This document shows positions 7,184-12,414 of a stretch of DNA of 12,414 bases, piece by piece. A program made the position numbers and the translations under genes. The first letter of the stretch is position 1. Each line of letters opens with the position of its first letter. This stretch comes from Lachnospiraceae bacterium UBA4317. GTDB lineage: Bacteria; Bacillota_A; Clostridia; Lachnospirales; Lachnospiraceae. The notes beneath the pieces were generated by a model that saw only the letters and a program-made list of their open reading frames with translations, did no database searches and was not told the origin of the DNA. The stretch spans positions 1-12,414 of the forward strand of contig DGUF01000193.1 of NCBI GenBank assembly GCA_002394525.1, in the 5' to 3' direction.

Positions 7184-8047
7184 GATAATAAGAAAAAAAG
7201 ATCCTCAATCAGAACTTCCCTGGCCGGCCGTCTGACTGCTCTGGTCCTGGCCGCGGCGATCACGCTCATCGGGATCGTCCCCGGGACCGCTGCTCCCGCG
7301 GAGGCAGCAACCATTTATAAATGGGGTGTCTTCATCGGCACCAAGGTGACCAGCACGGCAAAGGTCAAGAACTACCAGAAGATCGTCATCGATGCGCAGA
7401 ACTATTCCGCCGCCGAGATCAAGAGGCTCAAATCCGGCGGCCGCAAGGTCTATTCCTATCTGAGCATCGGCTCCATCGCCACCTACCGTTCCTACTACAA
7501 CCGCTTTAAAAAGTATTCTCTGGGCAAGTACACCAACTGGTCCGCGGAGAGATGGATCGACACCTCCAAGGTGGCCTGGCAGGACTTCTGCGTCAACGAG
7601 CTGGCCAAGAGCTTCAAGAGAAAGGGTGTCGACGGCCTCTGGGTGGACAACACGGATGTCTGGTATGAATACCACCGCGCTCCCATCTTCAACGGCCTTG
7701 TCTACATCCTCAGAAGATGCAAGAAGCTGGGCTTTGCCATCATCATCAACGGCGGCGACGTATTCGTCTCCCACCTGCTCAAGAGCGGCAAGGGCGCCTG
7801 CATCAACGGTGTCATGCAGGAGGAGGTCATCACCCGCATTTCGGACTACAACGGAAACCACTTCGCCATGCAGACAAGCGCCGACCGCAAGTACTATGAG
7901 GCCTATCTCAAGGTGGTCAAGCGCTATAACAAGTCCATCGCCCTGCTCGAGTACTGCAAGACCACAAAGACCCGCAACAACATCATTGCCTACTGCAAAA
8001 AACACGGTTATTCCTACTACATTTCCAACAACGTAGCATTGAAATAA
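7181..8047 (+). CDS. Secreted GH114-family protein (endo-alpha-1,4-polygalactosaminidase-like)
   Basis: A 288-residue protein beginning at TTG 7181. Residues 1-42 form a classic signal peptide: DNKKKR basic start, hydrophobic core LTALVLAAAITLIGIV, and an AEA-type cleavage site before A43. The mature part matches the GH114/TM1410-like TIM barrel: IDAQNYS (D71), YSYLSIGS (91-98), GVDGLWVDNTDVW (149-161, acidic D156 and D159), INGGD (189-193) and MQEEVI (E214/E215). Known members hydrolyse galactosamine-containing polysaccharides; whether this one does so is inference, and some relatives may be non-enzymatic. It is transcribed away from the lipid kinase and convergently to the Nudix operon. A role in trimming a secreted or surface polysaccharide would fit the flippase and DUF2142 neighbours. 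The C-terminus ends at the barrel, without a wall anchor or repeat. Confidence 0.85.
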   Translation: MDNKKKRSSIRTSLAGRLTALVLAAAITLIGIVPGTAAPAEAATIYKWGVFIGTKVTSTAKVKNYQKIVIDAQNYSAAEIKRLKSGGRKVYSYLSIGSIATYRSYYNRFKKYSLGKYTNWSAERWIDTSKVAWQDFCVNELAKSFKRKGVDGLWVDNTDVWYEYHRAPIFNGLVYILRRCKKLGFAIIINGGDVFVSHLLKSGKGACINGVMQEEVITRISDYNGNHFAMQTSADRKYYEAYLKVVKRYNKSIALLEYCKTTKTRNNIIAYCKKHGYSYYISNNVALK

Positions 8048-8083
8048 CCGGCAGCACGTTCCGGAATACCAGGAAGCCCGGAC

Positions 8084-8127
8084 TTCTGATACAGAGTGTC
8101 CAGAATTCTGATGTAAAGTATCCGGAA
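8084..8127. repeat. Two 22-bp direct repeats resembling a transposon end
   Basis: TTCTGATACAGAGTGTCCAG-AA (8084-8105) is followed directly by TTCTGATGTAAAGTATCCGG-AA (8106-8127), 17 of 22 positions alike. From memory, multiple short direct repeats with TGTCC/GTCCGGAA are typical of IS21-family element ends. No istA or istB gene is present here, so at most this is a remnant. Confidence 0.4.
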
Positions 8128-8186
8128 AGGGATTTTCTAATCTGAAACAAAGATTCCCTGAAAAGCGTTTCTGAAAAAAATTTCCG

Positions 8187-8232
8187 AAAAAAAACCGGGC
8201 AGACGGTATAAAAGCCGTCTGCCCGGTTTTTC
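8187..8232. terminator. Bidirectional intrinsic terminator between convergent genes
   Basis: A perfect 12-bp GC-rich stem CCGGGCAGACGG (8195-8206) / CCGTCTGCCCGG (8215-8226) with an 8-nt loop is flanked by an A run on the left and a T run on the right. It can terminate the GH114-like gene on the plus strand and the Nudix operon on the minus strand. Confidence 0.92.
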
Positions 8233-8280
8233 TATATCTTTCTATTTCTTTCTATTTCTTTCTATTTCTTTCTGTATTTT
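8231..8280. repeat. 10-bp microsatellite (TCTATTTCTT)
   Basis: Three exact copies of TCTATTTCTT (8241-8270) are flanked by one-mismatch TCTATATCTT (8231-8240) and a decayed copy (8271-8280). The tract is noncoding, directly beside the terminator. Confidence 0.9.
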
Positions 8281-8311
8281 CTCCGGTGAGCGCCGGCTGC
8301 CGTATGCATTT

Positions 8312-8995
8312 TTAAAAATTTGCAGGCGGGACGTCGGATCCGCCCTCATGGGAGCCCTTTTCCATCCGCAGGAGGCCGGCCAGGGTCTGGGTGACGCGGG
8401 CGGTCATGCCCCAGAGCACCGGTTCTGTCCCCATATAGAAGGGCACGGGGTAAAACTGGCTTCTCCACTTGTAATCGCGTCCTCCCGGAACCGAATCATA
8501 GGGAAAGTCCTCCGGGAGCTTTTGTTCCATCCTGACCTTGTAGACATCGGGCTCATGGCTGAGGATCCAGTCCAGGGGCAGGGTAAAGACGTGGTCGACC
8601 TCGGCCCGGGACCAGGTATCTTCATATCCGTGGATAACACCGATAAAGGAATAGAGCCTGATACCGCCGGGGCCTGCGGTCTCCTCCAGTTCACCCACAA
8701 CCTCGATCTGGTCGCTGCTGATGCAGAGTTCCTCCACCGCCTCGCGGACGGCCGCCTCCACAGGGGTCTCCCCCCGCTCGATCCGCCCTCCCGGGAAGCA
8801 GACCTCCCCGGGCTGGGTGTGGAGCCTGGAGGACCGGACCTCATAGAGGATATGAAATGCCCCGTCCCGGATCAGAACCGGGATCAGGATGGCGGAGCTT
8901 CCCTTAGGATAAATCCTCCGCTTCCTCTCCTGTGCCTTCTCGATCCATCCCCGCAGTCCTGCCGCGGAGAGCTCCGTTTTTTCCTGTCTGGTCAT
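8312..8995 (-). CDS. Nudix hydrolase, CoA pyrophosphatase-like (NudL type)
   Basis: A 227-residue cytosolic Nudix enzyme. The Nudix box runs from G70 (GRIERGE, then R84 E85 A V E88 E89), with the usual later Gly replaced by Cys (C91). Just upstream lies the CoA-specific signature: R54-SS-RL-H59-TQP-G63-EVC-FPGG (67-70), matching the NuCoA pattern except that His replaces the second Arg. This points to hydrolysis of CoA or its derivatives to phosphopantetheine and 3',5'-ADP. The start ATG at 8995-8993 overlaps the stop of the upstream Nudix gene (ATGA), so the two are translationally coupled. The gene is the last of its operon and is followed by the terminator at 8195-8226. Substrate is inferred from motif only. 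Confidence 0.85.
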   Translation of the reverse strand: MTRQEKTELSAAGLRGWIEKAQERKRRIYPKGSSAILIPVLIRDGAFHILYEVRSSRLHTQPGEVCFPGGRIERGETPVEAAVREAVEELCISSDQIEVVGELEETAGPGGIRLYSFIGVIHGYEDTWSRAEVDHVFTLPLDWILSHEPDVYKVRMEQKLPEDFPYDSVPGGRDYKWRSQFYPVPFYMGTEPVLWGMTARVTQTLAGLLRMEKGSHEGGSDVPPANF

Positions 8996-9612
8996 CTGTT
9001 TTCTCTTTTCTGCAGAAATGCGAAGGGGTCCTCATCGGCCAGAAAATGCATGAGCTGGTAGGCGCACATGAGGGCGACGCGCTCCTCGCGAAGGATGCGG
9101 CGCACTTCCTCCCTGTCCGCCAGGACGATCTGGATATCCTCGCCCTCCTCCAGGTATTTTTTGCTGGGCTCGCCGGTGGCATAGCCGTAGACCATGTGGC
9201 AGGATTCGTCCGTCAGGCCGGCCGTCGTGAAGCGGGCGGCCTCATACATGGGATCCGCCTCGATGGGCGTCAGGGTCAGGCCGGTCTCCTCGTGCATCTC
9301 CCGGACCGCGCATTCCCGGTAGTCCTCTCCCTTTTCCACCAGTCCGGCAGGGAATTCATAAAGATAGGATCCGATCGGGATGCGGAACTGTCTGATCAGG
9401 ACGACCCGGTCCTTCTGCTCCCCGTACAGGGCATAACAGATCACACCGTCCGCGTGGTCCTGCTCGCTGACTGCCGTGAGGTCCTGGTCCTCTTTTGCCC
9501 GGGACGCGACAAAGTAGCGGAAATCGTGGCCAACCTTGTTGGTTCCCCTGAATTCGAACATATTGAGAAACTTATTCTGTGTCTGTCTGATGATCTCCTT
9601 GATCTCTACCAT
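8992..9612 (-). CDS. Nudix hydrolase, ADP-ribose pyrophosphatase-like
   Basis: A 206-residue Nudix protein. The Nudix box is a full match: G90-LVEKG-E96-DYRECAV-R104-E105-MH-E108-E109-T-G111. The preceding VLIRQFRIPIGSYLYEFPAG (71-90) is the pattern seen in ADP-ribose/nucleoside-diphosphate-sugar pyrophosphatases (NudF/YqkG type). The likely reaction is cleavage of ADP-ribose or a similar NDP-sugar to AMP and a sugar phosphate. The ATG at 9612-9610 has AGGGAGG five nucleotides upstream; that binding site lies in a 16-bp tandem duplication. It overlaps the CoA-type Nudix gene by 4 bp and lies 157 bp downstream of the L,D-transpeptidase on the same strand, with no strong terminator between them. 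Confidence 0.88.
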   Translation of the reverse strand: MVEIKEIIRQTQNKFLNMFEFRGTNKVGHDFRYFVASRAKEDQDLTAVSEQDHADGVICYALYGEQKDRVVLIRQFRIPIGSYLYEFPAGLVEKGEDYRECAVREMHEETGLTLTPIEADPMYEAARFTTAGLTDESCHMVYGYATGEPSKKYLEEGEDIQIVLADREEVRRILREERVALMCAYQLMHFLADEDPFAFLQKRENR

Positions 9613-9613
9613 A

Positions 9614-9645
9614 TGATCCTCCCTGATCCTGATCCTCCCTGATCC
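9614..9645. repeat. Exact 16-bp tandem duplication covering the Nudix ribosome binding site
   Basis: TGATCCTCCCTGATCC is present at 9614-9629 and again at 9630-9645. On the minus strand each copy contains GGGAGG, so the gene has two Shine-Dalgarno-like sites 16 bp apart; only the one at about 9619-9624 is correctly spaced from the ATG. The rest of this 157-bp gap shows a weak GAATCC/GGATTC stem (9654-9673) and nothing else clear. Confidence 0.85.
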
Positions 9646-9769
9646 GTTTCCGTGAATCCTTTGTCCTGGATTCTTTTTCCCGGACTATTTTCCCTGAACA
9701 TCTACGCCGGATCATTTTTTCCGGGCAGACATTTTCAGCGGCATTTTTGAAAAAACTTCCTGATCTCTC

Positions 9770-12115
9770 TTATTTATAGACGACGACCGGCATCTTGTCC
9801 TCGCAGATGGAGAAGAGTTCCTTCGCGGCGTCGACCGGCATGTTGACGCAGCCGTGGGAGCCGTCGCCCTTGTAGATCTGGCCTCCGAAGGCGGTCCGCC
9901 ACCAGGCGTCGTGGAAGCCGCAGTCCGCGTAGAAGGGCATCCAGTAGGAGACCTTGGTCTCATACTCGGGCTTTCCGTTTTTCTGCATGATACCCTGGAG
10001 CGTGGCATCTTTTTTCATAAACATGATGCCGAAGACTCCGGTCGGTGTCTCGTGGCCGGTCGTGGGGTCGCCAGTGACCACGTCGCTCTCAAGGACCATC
10101 TTTCCGTCTACATAGCACCACATGTGCTGGGCGGTCAGGTCCACCTCCATATAGGTGGTCCCGATCCCGTCGTTCTCCTCCTCCTCGTTGTAGGGGGAGA
10201 TGTAGTAGGAGGGCTTGCGGGTCTCCTTCTTTCCGGTCTTGAAATCCTCCAGGAGCAGGTCGTGCTCGACGATCTGGTTGACCATATAGCCGTAGTCGCC
10301 GCCGGTGACGGTGATCGTGCCCCGCGCCGTGGTCTTGAATTTCCGGTCCATGCCCAGTGTATTGGAATTGATGGCCAGGTGCTCGAGGAATTCCCAGAGC
10401 TTTTGGTCCCAGACCTCGTCGTCCTTGACCAGCCTGCCCTTTTCGTCGCGGACCAGCCAGTCCTTGGTGACGTCCGAGTTCAGGCGGATCTCGCCCTTGT
10501 CCGGAAGGACATAGGTAATGCTGGCGGCGACCAGGTCGTTGAGGTCCTTGCAGCGGGAGATCAGGCTCGCGTCCTCTGCCTTGAGCTCCGCCTCCTTGTA
10601 GGCTCCGGCGACCTGCTCGGCGTCGATCTCCTCCTCATAGCGGGCTGCCGCGTCTCCCACGCCGGCGGCCAGCTGGACCACGTCGATCGTGTTCCCAGGG
10701 TCCTCCGGGACGATCTCAAACACGCCGTCCTCCTTATCATTGCCGTCGCGGAAGCGGATATAGGCATTTTCCGGGGCCTGCATGTTGGATTTCTGCAGCT
10801 CCGGCAGGGCCTCCAGGGCCTGGGTCAGCTTGTCAGGATCATAGCTGCCGCCCACCTCCATGGTATAGGAGTGTTCCTCAAAAAAGTAGAGGGGCCAGCG
10901 CAGGATGTCCTGCCCGTGCAGCATGGAGCCGATGGTGCCGTCCGGCTTGTAGCTGAAGCCGATATCATCGGCCTTGAGTATCTCGGTTGTCCCGCCGCGG
11001 AAATGGACATTGAGGACATAGTTTTTGGCCGCGGAGTAAAAGAGATTCTCCGCTTCGTCCTCGGTCAGGCCGCTGCAGTCGTGGCCGTTGACCGTCGTAC
11101 CGGGCAGGAAATGGGTCTCCCCGTATTTGTATCCGGCTGCGTAGACGCCTCCGATCACCAGAAGGAGGAGGAGAAGGGTGATCCAGAATGCCTTCCGGCC
11201 CCTGCGTGCCTTCTTTTTGCTCTTTTTTTCCTTGCCGCCGGACGAATTTCCGGGATTCTCAGCGGACGCGGGCGGAAGTGTCTCCTTCCCGGATGAATCT
11301 GCGGATGCAGGGGGAAGCGTCTCTTTCCCGCCGGCCTGAGCGGCTTCTTCCTTTGCCTGGTCTGCCCCGGTCTCTCCGGTCCGGTCAGTACCGGCCTTCC
11401 CTGTCCGGTCGGTTTCGTCCTTCCCTGTCCGGTCGGTTCCTGTTTCCTTTGTCAGGTCTGTCTCCTGCTGCGGTTCGAGGCTTCCCTGACCCGCGTTCTC
11501 CGCTCCCGCAGTTTTTTCACCTGCAGGATCTGCTCCCGCGGAGCCTGCTTCCGGCTGCTGGGGTGCAAGGCTTCCCTGACCCGCACTCTCGACTTTCTCA
11601 GATCCCACTGCGCCCGTTTCGGTATCCTGCGGTGCAAGGCTTCCCTGGCCTGTGCTCTCGACGTTCCCAGATCCCGCTGCGCCCGTTTCGGCATCCTGCG
11701 GCGCAAGGCTTCCCTGGCCTGTGCTCTCGACGTTCCCAGATCCCACTGCGCCCGTTTCGGTATCCTGCGGCGCAAGGCTTCCCTGGCCTGCGCTCTCCGC
11801 TCCCGCAGGATTTTCACCTGCAGGATTTGCTCCCGCAGAACCTGCCTCCGACTGATGGGGTGCAAGGCTTCCCTGGCCCGCGTTCTCCGTTACCGTGGGA
11901 TTTGCTCCTGAGGAGCCGGATCCAGAGGCCTCCGCCTCTATGTCCTTCTGCGGCGCAAGGCTTCCCTGGCCTGTGCTCTCCGCTCCCGCGGGATTTGCTC
12001 CTGCGGCAGCCGCTTCTGTGTCCTGCTGAGGGGACAGGCTCCCCTGGTCCATTTTCTTATTTTCTATCGTATTTTCTTTTTTAAGATCTTTCTTATTTTC
12101 TTTCTTCTTTTCCAA
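9770..12115 (-). CDS. L,D-transpeptidase (YkuD) with PG_binding_4-like region and long repetitive cytoplasmic tail
   Basis: A 781-residue type II membrane protein if started at TTG 12115; an ATG at 12130 or 12268 would add 5 or 51 residues. Order: Lys-rich start; about 230 residues of Gly/Ala/Glu repeats with eight QGSL[AS]PQ-like motifs; a DRTG-rich stretch; basic KKSKKKARRGRK; membrane helix at about 309-329; PG_binding_4-like region at about 345-460; second alpha/beta region; C-terminal YkuD domain. The YkuD signature is clear: H735, then S753-H754-G-C756-VN, with Cys as the acyl-enzyme nucleophile. Such enzymes make 3-3 crosslinks in peptidoglycan outside the membrane. By the positive-inside rule the repeats lie in the cytoplasm, which is unusual. 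TTG 12115 is favoured because AGAGGA sits six nucleotides upstream. The catalytic half looks intact. Confidence 0.88.
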   Translation of the reverse strand: MEKKKENKKDLKKENTIENKKMDQGSLSPQQDTEAAAAGANPAGAESTGQGSLAPQKDIEAEASGSGSSGANPTVTENAGQGSLAPHQSEAGSAGANPAGENPAGAESAGQGSLAPQDTETGAVGSGNVESTGQGSLAPQDAETGAAGSGNVESTGQGSLAPQDTETGAVGSEKVESAGQGSLAPQQPEAGSAGADPAGEKTAGAENAGQGSLEPQQETDLTKETGTDRTGKDETDRTGKAGTDRTGETGADQAKEEAAQAGGKETLPPASADSSGKETLPPASAENPGNSSGGKEKKSKKKARRGRKAFWITLLLLLLVIGGVYAAGYKYGETHFLPGTTVNGHDCSGLTEDEAENLFYSAAKNYVLNVHFRGGTTEILKADDIGFSYKPDGTIGSMLHGQDILRWPLYFFEEHSYTMEVGGSYDPDKLTQALEALPELQKSNMQAPENAYIRFRDGNDKEDGVFEIVPEDPGNTIDVVQLAAGVGDAAARYEEEIDAEQVAGAYKEAELKAEDASLISRCKDLNDLVAASITYVLPDKGEIRLNSDVTKDWLVRDEKGRLVKDDEVWDQKLWEFLEHLAINSNTLGMDRKFKTTARGTITVTGGDYGYMVNQIVEHDLLLEDFKTGKKETRKPSYYISPYNEEEENDGIGTTYMEVDLTAQHMWCYVDGKMVLESDVVTGDPTTGHETPTGVFGIMFMKKDATLQGIMQKNGKPEYETKVSYWMPFYADCGFHDAWWRTAFGGQIYKGDGSHGCVNMPVDAAKELFSICEDKMPVVVYK
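11476..12050 (-). repeat. In-frame tandem repeat array in the L,D-transpeptidase N-terminus
   Basis: CAAGGCTTCCCTG-like cores begin at about 11476, 11566, 11635, 11704, 11773, 11863, 11956 and 12034. Spacings are 90, 69, 69, 69, 90, 93 and 78 bp, all multiples of three. Three successive 69-bp units starting at 11566, 11635 and 11704 are nearly identical. Each core encodes GQGSLAPQ or a close variant, linked by Gly/Ala/Glu/Asn-rich spacers. The mix of unit lengths suggests repeated unequal exchange. Confidence 0.92.
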
Positions 12116-12267
12116 TTTGATTCCTCTCATCTGCCGGCCGGGAACTGCCGCCTGGCAGCGGGCTTCACCCGCAGGCCCCGGATCATTGTCCGTTCTCAGG
12201 ACCACGGGCCCGGTCGATGTTTCTATGCTTTCCTCTGTTTCAGCCTGAATTGTACAGATTTTTCGCA
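12116..12267 (-). promoter_or_regulatory. Structured leader (or 51-codon N-terminal extension) of the L,D-transpeptidase gene
   Basis: If translation starts at TTG 12115, this is an untranslated leader of about 150 nt. Near its 3' end the minus strand can form CCGGG/CCCGG (12181-12177 with 12142-12138) enclosing two hairpins: GCGGG-TGAAG-CCCGC (12172-12158) and CTGCC-AGGC-GGCAG (12158-12145, sharing one base). The structure ends about 10 nt before AGAGGA (12127-12122). The stretch is also open in frame from ATG 12268, so coding use is not excluded. It matches no riboswitch class that I can name. Confidence 0.35.
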
Positions 12268-12273
12268 TCCACG

Positions 12274-12279
12274 ATTATA
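12274..12279 (-). promoter_or_regulatory. Candidate -10 box of the L,D-transpeptidase promoter
   Basis: The minus strand carries a perfect TATAAT at 12279-12274, directly preceded by ATG. The sequence 16-18 bp upstream matches TTGACA poorly (2/6 at best). The implied transcript start is near 12267, which makes the ATG at 12268 an unlikely start and favours a downstream one. Confidence 0.4.
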
Positions 12280-12343
12280 CATCATTCCCCCCGACAAATA
12301 CAGTAGGAAATGGGTTTCCGCCTGCATGTCCTGGCAAACACGG

Positions 12344-12387
12344 CTGCCCCTTCCAAATGTGCTTCGCGCATGGGCAGGCGCTTTTTT
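12344..12387 (+). terminator. Terminator-like hairpin with T-run, plus strand
   Basis: CTGCCC (12344-12349) pairs with GGGCAG (12372-12377) around an inner stem ATGTGC-TTC-GCGCAT (12357-12371, one G-T pair). GCGC and six T residues follow (12382-12387). No plus-strand gene precedes it in the window, so it would end an antisense or small transcript, or it is fortuitous. Confidence 0.35.
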
Positions 12388-12388
12388 C

Positions 12389-12414
12389 TCGAGTGTGACA
12401 AGGGGACAGGCACT
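12389..12414. repeat. Start of another REP-like element at the right edge
   Basis: GTGTGACAAGGGGACAGGCA (12393-12412) resembles the GTGA-TCAC-GGGGAC head of the units at 1889-2011 and is cut off by the window. Membership of the same family is likely but unproven. Confidence 0.4.

Noticed and set aside
7205..8005. 266-aa minus-strand frame opposite the GH114-like gene
   Set aside because: The plus strand encodes a signal peptide and conserved GH114 motifs; the antisense product is featureless.
11476..12050. Possible CRISPR-like array of 69-bp units
   Set aside because: The units and the sequence between them are both repeated and keep the reading frame of the L,D-transpeptidase, so this is a coding repeat.
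9854..12084. 480-aa and 298-aa plus-strand frames opposite the L,D-transpeptidase
   Set aside because: They are antisense shadows: one mirrors the catalytic half and the other the repeat array, with Pro/Ser/Arg-rich products.
12130..12240. Cobalamin or c-di-AMP (ydaO-type) riboswitch
   Set aside because: A GGGTGAAGCC segment is reminiscent, but the other conserved blocks of either class are missing.

Overview
The window looks like a high-GC Gram-positive clostridial chromosome, most likely a Lachnospiraceae-type organism. The basis is strong AGGAGG-type ribosome binding sites, three genes that seem to start at TTG, a peptidoglycan L,D-transpeptidase with a PG_binding_4-like region, and clostridial-type polysaccharide genes. 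This assignment is inference; no rRNA or marker gene is present. Eight genes are supported: seven complete and one cut by the left edge.

Left part (1-6900, all on the minus strand, read right to left): a diacylglycerol-kinase-like lipid kinase with its own promoter and a leader of about 220 nt; a very large DUF2142-type membrane protein, possibly a GT-C-like glycosyltransferase; a Wzx/MOP-type polysaccharide flippase; and the start of a small-leader membrane-anchored protein that runs off the window. Together they look like part of an envelope-polysaccharide assembly locus. The two gaps around the flippase hold clusters of short palindromic repeats of one family (GTGAGTCA ... GGCTCA), and one repeat copy overlaps the stop codon of the DUF2142 gene.

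Middle (7181-8047, plus strand): a secreted protein of the GH114 (endo-alpha-1,4-polygalactosaminidase-like) family, transcribed divergently from the lipid kinase. It ends at a strong bidirectional terminator shared with the convergent operon to its right.

Right part (8312-12268, minus strand): an L,D-transpeptidase with a long repetitive N-terminal cytoplasmic tail, then two overlapping Nudix hydrolases (ADP-ribose-pyrophosphatase-like and CoA-pyrophosphatase-like). The right edge holds a terminator-like hairpin and the beginning of another short-repeat element.

The most unusual features are not new enzymes. They are (i) in-frame tandem repeats with several different periods inserted in the two largest proteins, (ii) the REP-like intergenic palindrome family, and (iii) two long, structured-looking 5' leaders. 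No CRISPR array, tRNA, rRNA, phage or intact transposase gene is visible.
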